In this document: in pieces, positions 52,199-61,755 of the stretch
How positions within the stretch are numbered: the first letter of the stretch is position 1
Layout of the letters: each line of letters opens with the position of its first letter
Assembly: GCA_965226755.1 (NCBI GenBank)
Contig: CBDDDT010000001.1
Location: 310,001-374,000 of the forward strand
Reading direction: 5' to 3'
Length of the DNA: 64,000 bases
Source: Bog-113 sp965226755
Lineage (GTDB): Bacteria; Acidobacteriota; Terriglobia; Bryobacterales; Bryobacteraceae
Notes under the pieces: generated by a model
What the model was told of the DNA's origin: nothing
What the model saw: only the letters and a program-made list of their open reading frames with translations
Databases searched by the model: none
Position numbers and translations under genes: made by a program

Positions 52199-55100
52199 TG
52201 AGCCTGCGAAACCGTGGCGCGGCGCTCCAACTTACCCCAGCCGACCAGGCGGCCTCGCATCGCGAAAATCAGGGATTTACCGAGCACATAATGCATCAAT
52301 TGGCGATAGTAGATGCGCTGGAAGAACAGCAGCGAGAGATCGAGCGGCGATACGCCTTCCAGTCCATAAGCCAGAAAGCCCGTGAGCAGCTCGAGCAGGA
52401 AGAACGCCAGATAGTAAACCAGCACGATGGCGCCGTTGCCGGCAAACAGAGAGACCACCAGATAGATGTCGGCAAACGGGGACAGCGCCGATAACACCAC
52501 CTGGAAGAGCCAGATGCTGGGCAGCGCCACAAAACCCAATGTTCCGTAACGCGGCACAAACATGGCGTCGCGGTGCTTCCACGCCGCCTGCAAAGTGCCG
52601 AAAGCCCACCGGAAGCGCTGCTTGGCTAATCCCCCGGTGTCTTCCGGCGCCTCCGTATACGCGATGGCTTTCTCGTCATAACGGATCTTGTAGCCCAACC
52701 GGCGAATCGCCAGCGTCAGGTCCGTATCTTCGGCCAGGGTGTCATGACCGAAGCCGCCCAGTTCCAGAATCAGCCCCTTCCGCCACGCGCCCACCGCGCC
52801 CGGCACCACAGTGATTGCGTTCAGCAGATCGAGCGCCCTTCGATCCAGATTGAATCCATAGATATACTCGATGGACTGGAAACGGGTGATCAGCTTCTTC
52901 CGGTTGCCCACCCGGGCATTGCCTGAAACCGCCCCGATCTTCGGATCGGCAAAGTGCCGCACCAGGCAGCCGATGGTGCCTTTCGTAAAGATAGTGTCGG
53001 CATCGACGGCGATGAGAATGTCGTTGCTTGCGTGGAGAATCGCGTTGTTCAGGGCGGCCGACTTGCCGCCGTTGGGCTGCGTCAGGATCAGAACTTTCGG
53101 ATGCGTGGCGAAGTTCTCCGACAGCACCCGGTAAGTGCCGTCCTTCGAACCGTCATCCACCACCACGACATCAAGATCGGTGTATCCGCTGGACAGCACG
53201 GAATGAACGGTTCGCGCGATGACCTTCTCCTCGTTGTAGGCTGCGATCACGACGGTGACCCGCGGCCGAAAGCCCGGATCGAAAGTCATGGTGCGAGTCC
53301 GAATCTTTTGAACGACAGCGAGTACGCCATAGATCAACGATCGGGCCACGGTCAGATAGATCGCGCAGAGGAAGAGAATCCCCAGAAGTCCCAGCACGTT
53401 GCTTTTGAGATCAAAGGCCTGGCCCTCGATCCGCGCCCATCGCATCTCCTCGGCCGAAGGAATCGGCATCACCTGTGCTTCGGTCTTTCCGATCAAGTCG
53501 CCGGCCCGAACGAAGCGGTAACCTTTGGATTGAAAATACTCGATGATGCGGGGGAGCGCTTCCACGGTGGCTTCGCGATTTCCGCCGGCATCATGCAGCA
53601 AAATGATATGGCCGTTGTCCTGCTCGGCTTCCACCTCGTCCAGAATGGCCTTGACTGTAGTGGGAGTTTGCCAGTCGCGCGGGTCGATGCTCTCTCCGAC
53701 GGTCACGTAGCCAAAACGCTGCGCGCGCAGAATCGGGTTCAGCTCAGCCGGAGTCTGGGGTTCGCTGTCCGCGTTATAAGGCGGCCGGAATAACGTGGTC
53801 GAGTGGCCGGTCGCATTCTCCAGAATCCGTTGCGTGGCCGATAACTCCAGTTCGGTCCGGTACTCGGAGACGGTCGCGATATTCGGATGCGAGTAAGTAT
53901 GATTTCCGATCTGATGCCCCTCGCGGTACTCGCGCTTGATCAGGCCGATATTCTGCTCCGCGTTGACGCCGATCACAAAGAATGTCGCCGGAACGTGGTA
54001 CTTCGCCAAAATATCGAGGATCCTGGGCGTGTATTTGGGGTCGGGACCGTCGTCGAAGCTCAAGGCCATTACTTTATCGGTCGTCAGACCCGAGTCCTCG
54101 ACCACGTAGTAAGTCGGAAATACCTTGAACACTTCCGTGTAATCGCCGTCCGGCGAAGCCGGCATGCTTACGGTGCGCGATCCGTCGTGCGGAGTCTGCA
54201 GAATGCGGAGGAACTCGCCGCCGGAATAGGGATTCACCTGCTTGCTGGCGGTGAGAAGATCCAGCTGTTTCGGATCATAGTCATCGCTGGGCCAGGACTC
54301 GCGTTGGAGGACGCTCCACACCCCCGGATCTTCCGCGCCCAGCCGCCAAACGGCAACGCCTTTGAAGCCGTTATCGTGGACCGATTGCGCCATGTTCAGC
54401 GCGGTCACGCCGTCCAGGAACCAGACTTCGTGCTGCTCCTTATCGTGCACATAGCGGAGGACCGGGTTGCCCTGGTCGACGTCCCATTCCACTTTCGCGT
54501 TTTGCGAGTTGGCGACGGCCGCGGACATCACTTCGTTGAAGCCTCTCTCGGTGCTGGTTGTGCTTCCGATGATCCAGTCGTACCCGTACGCGCCCATGCC
54601 GATGACAATCTTCTCGGGAGGCACGATCTTGGCTAATGCGGCCATGTGATCTTCGAACCAGCTCTCCGACGCGACCGGCCCCGGAGTTCCCGATTGATAG
54701 TGCTCGTCGTAAACCATCGGGACCAGAAGATCGTTGATTTCGGCGAGTTTCTTCAGGTCGTAGGCTTCGTCTTCAATCGGCGCGTCTTCGGTCACCAGCA
54801 GCCCCAGCGGCCCGAGCCTCGCCTTTAACTCCCGCATGAACGCGACCAGCACTTCGCTATCGCCTTTGTTGAGCTGTTCGAAATCGATGTTGATGCCCTG
54901 AAATTTATGTTCCTGGAGGTTGCTGACAATGTTTTCGATCAGCGTGCGCCGCAGTTGCGGACTGTTCAGCATGCGCCGGACGTCGCCATCCTGCCAGCTG
55001 TCGCGGTAGTTCGTCAGCATGGCGATGATGGGAAGGTTGGCCTGGCGCGCGATGGTGACGACCTCGGGATCGCTCTGGTCATCGATGCCGCCCTTATCAT

Positions 55101-55566
55101 CCTGGACAATGAACCACTCCGGAACCAGATGCGTCAGGTGGGCCAGATTGATGCGCAGGGAAACGATGCTGGCGCGATCCCAGTTTACGTAGAACCCGAA
55201 CACATACGGGCTCTCCGCGCCCGGTCTGGCGGCCTGTTTCGGATGCATCACCGGGGAGATGGAACGGACGTACTTAAGATCTTTCGCGTCCTTCCGCATG
55301 TCTTTGCGGGTCTTGAACGGAACGTTCATCTCGGGCCGCTGACCCTTGATGATGGAGCGAATCTCGGTCTGGTTAGGGGTGGCCGCAATCGGATTCTCGG
55401 GCAGCCCGATCATCGGCAGCTTATAGTTCGCGAACAACGCCAGAAAGAAGACGATCAGCAGCAGAAACAGAAGGATGCCGCAGGTCTGTATCGCGCGCCG
55501 GAACCGCGACCACCGCTTTCCGGTCGGGTCGTAAAAGATGAACGGCTGGGAAGGCTGTTCGGCCAT
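52195..55566 (-). CDS. trimodular GH18-like / polysaccharide deacetylase / GT2 glycosyltransferase fusion
   Basis: There are 1123 residues. A transmembrane helix at about 29-47 places the next part outside: a GH18-like TIM barrel (about 120-425) with GINIDFEQ (224-231, catalytic Glu230). Then comes a NodB-type CE4 domain (about 495-690) with SFDDGPD (503-509), NHTYSH (555-560) and RPPYN (594-598). More helices (about 723-752) lead to a processive GT2 domain with AVDADT (853-858), AEDTDL (945-950) and QRFRW (983-987), and C-terminal helices. The set resembles PgaB (CE4 + glycosidase) and PgaC (GT2) of poly-N-acetylglucosamine synthesis in one chain. The product is probably a partly de-acetylated aminosugar polymer. 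Confidence 0.92.
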   Translation of the reverse strand: MAEQPSQPFIFYDPTGKRWSRFRRAIQTCGILLFLLLIVFFLALFANYKLPMIGLPENPIAATPNQTEIRSIIKGQRPEMNVPFKTRKDMRKDAKDLKYVRSISPVMHPKQAARPGAESPYVFGFYVNWDRASIVSLRINLAHLTHLVPEWFIVQDDKGGIDDQSDPEVVTIARQANLPIIAMLTNYRDSWQDGDVRRMLNSPQLRRTLIENIVSNLQEHKFQGINIDFEQLNKGDSEVLVAFMRELKARLGPLGLLVTEDAPIEDEAYDLKKLAEINDLLVPMVYDEHYQSGTPGPVASESWFEDHMAALAKIVPPEKIVIGMGAYGYDWIIGSTTSTERGFNEVMSAAVANSQNAKVEWDVDQGNPVLRYVHDKEQHEVWFLDGVTALNMAQSVHDNGFKGVAVWRLGAEDPGVWSVLQRESWPSDDYDPKQLDLLTASKQVNPYSGGEFLRILQTPHDGSRTVSMPASPDGDYTEVFKVFPTYYVVEDSGLTTDKVMALSFDDGPDPKYTPRILDILAKYHVPATFFVIGVNAEQNIGLIKREYREGHQIGNHTYSHPNIATVSEYRTELELSATQRILENATGHSTTLFRPPYNADSEPQTPAELNPILRAQRFGYVTVGESIDPRDWQTPTTVKAILDEVEAEQDNGHIILLHDAGGNREATVEALPRIIEYFQSKGYRFVRAGDLIGKTEAQVMPIPSAEEMRWARIEGQAFDLKSNVLGLLGILFLCAIYLTVARSLIYGVLAVVQKIRTRTMTFDPGFRPRVTVVIAAYNEEKVIARTVHSVLSSGYTDLDVVVVDDGSKDGTYRVLSENFATHPKVLILTQPNGGKSAALNNAILHASNDILIAVDADTIFTKGTIGCLVRHFADPKIGAVSGNARVGNRKKLITRFQSIEYIYGFNLDRRALDLLNAITVVPGAVGAWRKGLILELGGFGHDTLAEDTDLTLAIRRLGYKIRYDEKAIAYTEAPEDTGGLAKQRFRWAFGTLQAAWKHRDAMFVPRYGTLGFVALPSIWLFQVVLSALSPFADIYLVVSLFAGNGAIVLVYYLAFFLLELLTGFLAYGLEGVSPLDLSLLFFQRIYYRQLMHYVLGKSLIFAMRGRLVGWGKLERRATVSQAH

Positions 55567-55675
55567 GATCGTTTCCCCACTAGATTAGCGTTCAGACGAC
55601 TCGATCCGCGCTCGCAGGCCGCCGGGCGTCATCAGGGTCAGCAAATGGCGTCCGGATCAGCTACCATCGTCGGGA

Positions 55676-56578
55676 ATGGAACAGCGCAAGCTTGGCAACA
55701 CCGGCGAGTCGGTTTCGACCGTCTGTCTGGGCGGGTGGCACATCGGCCCGGGCTCCATCCCCGAGGAACGGGATTCGCTCCGCGTTATCCGTGAGGCCAT
55801 CGATCTCGGCATCAACTTCCTCGACAATTCCTGGGATTATCACGACGGCGGTTCGGAAGAGCGCATGGGCAAGGCTCTCGCCGGGGGACTTCGCCAGAAA
55901 GTCTTCCTCATGACCAAGTTCTGCAACCGCGACTACGACGGGGCCATGCGCAACCTGGAAGATTCGCTCTGCCGGCTGCAGACCGATCATGTCGATCTCT
56001 GGCAGTTCCACGAGATCAACTTCGACAACGACCCCGAGTGGGCTTTCACGCGCGGCGGCATCGAAGCCGCCATCAAAGCGCGCGAGCAGGGAAAAGTGCG
56101 CTTCCTGGGCTTTACCGGGCATAAGGATCCGCGCATTCACCTCGATATGCTGAACCGGCCGTTCCTCTGGGACACTTGCCAGATGCCCGTCAACGTCATG
56201 GATTCGCAATACCGCAGCTTCATCCACCAGGTCATCCCGGTTTGCCGCGACCGCGGGATCGGCGTGATCGGGATGAAAGGCCTGGGCGGCGGTTATCCGG
56301 GCGGCGCCATTCTGGAAAAGACCGATCTGACCTCCGCCGAATGCTATCGCTTCGCCCTGTCGCAGAACGTCGATACCCAAGTCATGGGGATCACTTCAGT
56401 GGAGCAATTGCGGGCCAATGTGGCCGTGACCCAGCCGTTCGTCACCATGGGATCGGACGAACAGGCGAGGTTGATCGCGCGTGTGCGGGAATACGCCACC
56501 GACGGCCGGTGCGAGCAGTTCAAGAGCACGTCCAATTTCGACGGCCCGCATCACCTGCGTCAGCATGGTTTCGTATAA
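55676..56578 (+). CDS. aldo/keto reductase
   Basis: There are 300 residues of TIM-barrel fold with the catalytic tetrad visible: Asp in NFLDNSWDYH, Tyr in the same segment, Lys in LMTKFCN and His in WQFHEI. NADPH-binding GITSVEQL is near the C-terminus. The substrate is unknown. It is divergent from the trimodular polysaccharide gene and 59 bases upstream of the glutathione peroxidase gene. Confidence 0.92.
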   Translation: MEQRKLGNTGESVSTVCLGGWHIGPGSIPEERDSLRVIREAIDLGINFLDNSWDYHDGGSEERMGKALAGGLRQKVFLMTKFCNRDYDGAMRNLEDSLCRLQTDHVDLWQFHEINFDNDPEWAFTRGGIEAAIKAREQGKVRFLGFTGHKDPRIHLDMLNRPFLWDTCQMPVNVMDSQYRSFIHQVIPVCRDRGIGVIGMKGLGGGYPGGAILEKTDLTSAECYRFALSQNVDTQVMGITSVEQLRANVAVTQPFVTMGSDEQARLIARVREYATDGRCEQFKSTSNFDGPHHLRQHGFV

Positions 56579-56637
56579 AAACGAGTAGGGGATCGGGTAT
56601 TGGCCGGGTTCTCGCATAAACTTAGGTTTGAGGGACT

Positions 56638-57177
56638 ATGAAGATCCAAACGTTTGCCGCCGCGGTGTTCCTGAGCGCCGCGCTCACGACGGCGATGCAC
56701 GCCGCCAGCTTCTACGATTATTCGATGAACGCGATCGACGGAAAGCCGACGCCGCTATCGGAGTACAAAGGCAAGGTGTTGCTGGTGGTGAATGTCGCCA
56801 GCAAATGCGGTTTCACGCCGCAGTACACCGCGCTCGAGTCGCTGTATGCGAAGTACAAGAGCCAAGGTTTTGTGGTGCTTGGATTTCCGGCCAATAATTT
56901 CATGTCGCAGGAACCCGGAACCAACAGTGAGATCCAGCAGTTCTGCTCCCGCACGTACAAGGTGGATTTTCCGCTTTTTGCGAAGTCGGACGTCAAAGGC
57001 GACAACGAGACCCCGCTTTATCAATACCTGACGAAAACCAAGGGCGGCGATATCAAGTGGAACTTCACCAAGTTTCTGATCGGCCGGGACGGCGCCATCC
57101 TGGCGCGCTTCGAACCCGCGGTGAAGCCGGACTCGCCGGAAGTCACGCTGGCTATCGAGAAGGCGCTGAAGCGGTAG
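56638..57177 (+). CDS. glutathione peroxidase family protein, exported
   Basis: There are 179 residues with a signal peptide (residues 1-22). The peroxidatic cysteine is C57 in NVASKCGFTPQY, with FPANNF (Gln replaced by Asn) and WNFTKFLI (Trp/Asn of the tetrad). Likely thioredoxin-dependent reduction of peroxides in the periplasm. Its last 26 bases overlap the end of the convergent M61 peptidase gene. Confidence 0.92.
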   Translation: MKIQTFAAAVFLSAALTTAMHAASFYDYSMNAIDGKPTPLSEYKGKVLLVVNVASKCGFTPQYTALESLYAKYKSQGFVVLGFPANNFMSQEPGTNSEIQQFCSRTYKVDFPLFAKSDVKGDNETPLYQYLTKTKGGDIKWNFTKFLIGRDGAILARFEPAVKPDSPEVTLAIEKALKR

Positions 57178-58990
57178 GAATCCCGTTCACCCAATCGGCG
57201 AAGTTTTGTTTCTGTTGGGCGCTGCTCTTCGGGGAAACCTCAACCTGCCAGCGGCGCTCGGGTTCTTCGGCGAGTTTCAACGGCACGCGCAGAATCTGAT
57301 CGCGGCGGCTCACCAGCAGCTCAACGGTGTTGCCGGGAGCATATTGCTCCAGCCGTTGCGCCCAGCCCTCGGGTGAGACGCGCCAATTGTCCACGGCCAG
57401 GATTTCATCGTCCACGCCCAAACCCGCCTGTTCGCCAGGAGTGCCGCGCCGGATCTGCGTGATGAGGAGACGTCCGTTGGCCGCCTTCGTCTCCAGTCCC
57501 GTCCAGGCCTTGGGGCGATTGTCGATCTTCGGAGGTTCAGCCTTCTTGAATTGAAGCCCAAACCAGTTCAGCGCCTCGGAATAGTCGAGTTCGTCCGTGG
57601 TTGCGAGGATTTTCTGAAACCAGGGAACCAGGTCTTGCCCGGCCGTTTCTCCCGCGGCGGCGATGAACTCGCTGGTCGTATAGCCTTTGGCGCCGGAGTA
57701 GCGGGAGTAAGCGAGGCGCATCAGATCGTCAAGGCTTTTGCGGTCGCTGGTGAGTTCTCGAATGTGCGCGTCCAGCAGCCACGCCGTCACGGCCCCCTTG
57801 ACGTAATAGCTGATCGAACTGTTCACCGAGTTTTCGTCGGGCCGGTAGGCCTTGATCCAGGAATCGTAAGAGGCCATCTCAAGAGGCTGGGCCAGGCGTC
57901 CCGGCGTGGTTTGGAGCGTCTCGATCTGGGCCGATACCGAGTTCCGCGGGACGTCATTGGGCGCGCCGGCGCCGAGGAATTCGGCGTCGGTCATCAGGGC
58001 GGCGCGGCGAAGATTTACGCCCGCGTAGTAGTCGGTAAACCCTTCCGCCACCCATAGATTGCGCGTATAGACCTCGTTTTCATAGTCGAACGGTCCCAGC
58101 TCCACGGGCCGTAAGCGCTTCACGTTCCACGCGTGAAAATACTCGTGGCTCACCAGGGCGAGCCACCCCAGGTAGCTCTTGCGGGTCCGCGTGCTGTACC
58201 GGCTGCTCATGATGGTCATCGAACTCTTGTGTTCGAGTCCGCCTCCGCCTTCGACGATGAGGTTCAGAAACACGTACTTGTCGTAGGGAAGGAAACCCCA
58301 CATCTTGAGGTTCTGTTCGACGATTCGCTGCGTATCTTTGGCCGCGCGAGCGCCGTCCCAGAGAGGCGTCTCGCCTTCGTTGACGAGGTAATGCTTCTTG
58401 CCGGCCACTTCGAACTCGTGCACAGCCGGGCTTCCGGCCAGAATTGGCGAATCCACCAGCGTGTCGTAGTCGGGAGCGCGGAAGGAATTGGGCGCGGTTT
58501 CCTCCATGCCGCTGATCGAAAGCTTCCAGCCGGGCGGAAGCTCCAGGCGGACGCGGAACTCCCGATGAAGCTGGTCCACCGGCGCCAGGAAAGTGGCCGC
58601 GCCGTTCAGAAGCGCGAAGTTCTCGTCGACCCAGTTGGTCCTTACGGTTAGTTCGCGGCAGTACACGCGGTAGCGGACCACAATTGACGTGGCGCCCCGT
58701 GCGGCCACGCGCCAACGGTTCTTGCGAGTCTTTTCTAATTCAACGGCGCCGCCGCCCGGAACGGAAGCCGTGAGATCCTCCAGGTTGCGCGCATACTCAC
58801 GAACCAGGTAAGAGCCGGGTGTCCATACGGGAAGGAACAACTCCGTGGAAGCGTCGCCGGAAAGCGGAATAGCGGCCTCGACCGTGGCGTAGTGAGTCGC
58901 CGGAACGGGGAAGCGAACGACATATTGGATCGGATCGGCGGCTGCGGCCACGCTTGCGCTCCAGAGAATCAGAATGAGGCGCCCATGCAC
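57152..58990 (-). CDS. M61 family glycyl aminopeptidase-like metallopeptidase with PDZ domain
   Basis: There are 612 residues. It is exported through an N-terminal signal (residues about 3-18). The zinc motif is HEYFHAWNVKRLRP, with the third ligand in the downstream LWVAEGFTDYYAG region (Glu). A PDZ domain lies at about 500-600 (LLITQIRRGTPGEQAGL). The start is a GTG at 58990, because the ATG nearby is in another frame. It overlaps the gpx 3' end by 26 bases. Confidence 0.9.
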   Translation of the reverse strand: MHGRLILILWSASVAAAADPIQYVVRFPVPATHYATVEAAIPLSGDASTELFLPVWTPGSYLVREYARNLEDLTASVPGGGAVELEKTRKNRWRVAARGATSIVVRYRVYCRELTVRTNWVDENFALLNGAATFLAPVDQLHREFRVRLELPPGWKLSISGMEETAPNSFRAPDYDTLVDSPILAGSPAVHEFEVAGKKHYLVNEGETPLWDGARAAKDTQRIVEQNLKMWGFLPYDKYVFLNLIVEGGGGLEHKSSMTIMSSRYSTRTRKSYLGWLALVSHEYFHAWNVKRLRPVELGPFDYENEVYTRNLWVAEGFTDYYAGVNLRRAALMTDAEFLGAGAPNDVPRNSVSAQIETLQTTPGRLAQPLEMASYDSWIKAYRPDENSVNSSISYYVKGAVTAWLLDAHIRELTSDRKSLDDLMRLAYSRYSGAKGYTTSEFIAAAGETAGQDLVPWFQKILATTDELDYSEALNWFGLQFKKAEPPKIDNRPKAWTGLETKAANGRLLITQIRRGTPGEQAGLGVDDEILAVDNWRVSPEGWAQRLEQYAPGNTVELLVSRRDQILRVPLKLAEEPERRWQVEVSPKSSAQQKQNFADWVNGIPTASAPSR

Positions 58991-59153
58991 CGCACGATTA
59001 TACTTGCGGAATCGCTGGATTTAGATCACAGTGGTGCAATTCCACCATTCCCCGCGGCGGATATCGAAGCTAAACGATTGCCATGAAACCACTTGTGAGA
59101 TGGCAGCGTCGATGCAAGAGGAAAGATCGCGCATCCCGCGCGTTGGCCTGTTT

Positions 59154-61139
59154 ATGCGTTCGATTTTCTTATTTCTCATCTCGTCCGGGTTGATATCCAC
59201 TTTGGCTGTAGCCCAGCAGCGCCCGCCTTGGTCGGAGCAGTTGCCGATGGCCCAAGCCGGCGTTCCGGCGCCATCGCAGGAGAACGGCGCGGCGCCTCCG
59301 GATGTGGCGGGTCCCGGTGTTGCGCGGCTGAGCTTTGTGGGTGGTGACGTTTCGGTGAAGCGCGGGGACGCCAGTGATGCGGTCGCCGCCGCCATGAATG
59401 CTCCCTTGCTGGTCGGCGACGCCTTAGCGACCGGCCCCGCGGCACGGGCGGAAGTGCAGTTCGACATCGCCAGCCGGGTGCGTCTCGCTAGCGAGGTGGA
59501 AATTCGGTTGGCGGATCTGCAACCGGGGCATTTCCGTATGGAACTTGCTCACGGGACGGTGAGCCTGAGCGTTCTGCGCGACACTCGCGCGCAGGCGGAG
59601 ATCAGCACCCCGAACGTCTCTATGCGTCCCACCCAACGCGGGCTTTACCGCATCACGGTGGGCGACGACGGCGTAACCATGATCACGGTGCGTTACGGCC
59701 AGGCGGAGATCTACACGCAGCGCGGCACCGAAAAACTGGATCAGGGCCAGACCATGATGGTGCGCGGCTCTGCCGACGATCCCGAGTTTCAGGTTGTAGC
59801 GGCCATTCAGCAGGATGAGTGGGATACGTGGAACGAGCAGCGCGACCGATCCCTGAGCAACATCAACAGTTACAAGTACCTGAATCCCGAGATTCCGGGC
59901 GGGGAAGAGCTGGATGCGAATGGGACATGGGTGAATGATCCGGCCTACGGCGAAGTGTGGTCGCCGCGCGTCGATCCGGACTGGGCGCCTTACCGCGAGG
60001 GTCGCTGGGCCTGGGAAGACTATTATGGCTGGACTTGGGTGAGCACGGACCCGTGGGGCTGGGCGCCTTATCACTATGGAAACTGGTATTACGGATCGGC
60101 TGGATGGTGCTGGTATCCGGGCGTGTTTGCGCGGCCGGTTTTCTGGCGTCCGGCGCTGGTGGCGTTCTTCGGATTCGGCGGTTTTGGAGTCGGTCTCGGA
60201 TTTGGCGGATGGGGCAGCGTCGGCTGGCTTCCGCTCGCGCCCTTCGAGGCGTTCCACCCGTGGTATGGCAGGGGCTTCGGCGCGGGCTTCGGGCGAGGAT
60301 ATTACGCTGCGAATAACTTCCGCCTGACGAACGTCAACATCACCAACATGTATCGCAACGCGCGCGTGAACGGAGCGATGAGCGGCGTTGGAGCGAACGC
60401 GTTCAGCAGCGGGCATTTTTCAAGTATCGGCCGGGTCAGTACGGAGCAGGTGCGCAATGCGGGCCTGGTCCGCGGCGCATTGCCGATCGCTCCCACCGCC
60501 AATAATCTCCGGTATAGCGATCGCGCGCCTGGAGCGGTGACGCATTCGTTCGCGAACTCCCGGTTTGCGGGCTCGAGTCCCGCCGCGGGGCGCGTTCCGT
60601 TCAATCAGCAGCGGCAAGCGATCCAGCAATCGACCAGCAGCGCCGCCGCGTCCGGTTGGGGGCGTTTCGGCAGCCCTTCGCGAGCTGGGGTCGCCAGTTC
60701 TCCGGCAGGCGGCCAGTACCGCTCGAGCGCGGGTTCGCAATCGGCGCCGGGATGGAGCCGATTCGGGACGCCAAACCAGTCCCCTCGGGCCAACTATGCA
60801 GGAAGTGCGGCGTATGGAAGCGGCGGGTATCCGCATTTCAACAACGCCCAAGTGAATGCGGGGCGATCTTTCGGGCAACCCGGCGGCTTTGCGCAGTCGG
60901 GAGCATACGGGCAGGGAAGTTCGCAGGCGCTCCGCATCTCTCCAAGCATTGTTTATAACCGCACGAGCCAGGGGTATAACCGGACGTACCAGCCATCGGG
61001 CGCCCCGGCGGAGCGGACCTATAGCGCTCCGCGTTCCACCGGCGCTTCGCACGCGGCCGCGCCGAGCGGCGGGCATGCCGCCCCGGCCGGTCACTCGGGC
61101 GGCGGCGGCTCCCATTCGAGCGGCGGATCGCACCGCTAG
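59154..61139 (+). CDS. secreted FecR-domain / DUF6600-like protein
   Basis: About 661 residues from the ATG at 59154, which starts a clean signal peptide (MRSIFLFLISSGLISTLAVA). In-frame ATGs at 59100 and 59112 are alternatives. A FecR-like beta domain follows (LLVGDALATGPAARAEVQF), then WAPYREGRWAWEDYYGWTW-type repeats of the DUF6600 kind, a Gly/Phe-rich hydrophobic segment and a long low-complexity Ser/Ala/Gly/Gln tail ending in His/Gly/Ser repeats. Function unknown. It appears monocistronic. Confidence 0.82.
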   Translation: MRSIFLFLISSGLISTLAVAQQRPPWSEQLPMAQAGVPAPSQENGAAPPDVAGPGVARLSFVGGDVSVKRGDASDAVAAAMNAPLLVGDALATGPAARAEVQFDIASRVRLASEVEIRLADLQPGHFRMELAHGTVSLSVLRDTRAQAEISTPNVSMRPTQRGLYRITVGDDGVTMITVRYGQAEIYTQRGTEKLDQGQTMMVRGSADDPEFQVVAAIQQDEWDTWNEQRDRSLSNINSYKYLNPEIPGGEELDANGTWVNDPAYGEVWSPRVDPDWAPYREGRWAWEDYYGWTWVSTDPWGWAPYHYGNWYYGSAGWCWYPGVFARPVFWRPALVAFFGFGGFGVGLGFGGWGSVGWLPLAPFEAFHPWYGRGFGAGFGRGYYAANNFRLTNVNITNMYRNARVNGAMSGVGANAFSSGHFSSIGRVSTEQVRNAGLVRGALPIAPTANNLRYSDRAPGAVTHSFANSRFAGSSPAAGRVPFNQQRQAIQQSTSSAAASGWGRFGSPSRAGVASSPAGGQYRSSAGSQSAPGWSRFGTPNQSPRANYAGSAAYGSGGYPHFNNAQVNAGRSFGQPGGFAQSGAYGQGSSQALRISPSIVYNRTSQGYNRTYQPSGAPAERTYSAPRSTGASHAAAPSGGHAAPAGHSGGGGSHSSGGSHR

Positions 61140-61209
61140 GTCCGTTGACTCCTCCAGGCGTGCTGTAGCATCTCTGTAGCTTTGACACCACCGTCAAAGA
61201 GGAGAAAGC

Positions 61210-61755
61210 ATGAAGAACACCTACCAGATCGATCCGGCGCACTCGAGCGCGCATTTCTCGATTCGTCACATGATGATTTCAAATGTGCGAGGCGGATTCA
61301 GCAAAGTGAGCGGAACGTTAGTCTACGATCCGGAAAACCCAACCGGCGCCAGCGTGCAGGCAACCATTGATGCAACTACGCTGAACACGCAGGACGAAGC
61401 GCGCGATGCGCACGTGAAGAGCGCGGAGTTTCTGAACACCGACGAATTCCCGACCATGACGTTCAAAAGCAAACGCGTGGAACCGTCCAAAAGTGGAGAA
61501 CTGAAGCTGATCGGCGACCTGACGCTGCGGGGCATCACCAAGGAAGTCGAGCTGGATGTGGAAGGCCCGACGCCGGAGGGCAAAGATCCGTGGGGCAACA
61601 TTCGCACCGGCGCGTCCGCGACCACCAAGATCAAGCGGAGCGACTTCGGGCTGACTTGGAACGCGGCTCTCGAGACGGGCGGGATCATGCTGGGCGACGA
61701 TTTGAAGATCGAGCTGGAGCTGGAGTTCATCAAGGGACAAGCCGCGACAGCCTAG
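61210..61755 (+). CDS. YceI family lipid-binding protein, cytoplasmic form
   Basis: There are 181 residues. YceI proteins are lipocalin-like barrels binding isoprenoid lipids. The N-terminus YQIDPAHSSAHFSIRHMM, then ATIDATTLNTQDEARDAHVKS and FLNTDEFPTMTFKS, are diagnostic. There is no signal peptide. AGAGGAGAAAGC precedes the ATG, a strong ribosome site. The 3' end overlaps the convergent DUF2238 gene by four bases. Confidence 0.94.
   Translation: MKNTYQIDPAHSSAHFSIRHMMISNVRGGFSKVSGTLVYDPENPTGASVQATIDATTLNTQDEARDAHVKSAEFLNTDEFPTMTFKSKRVEPSKSGELKLIGDLTLRGITKEVELDVEGPTPEGKDPWGNIRTGASATTKIKRSDFGLTWNAALETGGIMLGDDLKIELELEFIKGQAATA

Noticed and set aside
60421..61139. Short tandem or CRISPR-like repeats
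   Set aside because: The apparent repeats are Ser/Ala/Gly/Gln low-complexity codons in the tail of the FecR/DUF6600 protein, without regular spacers.
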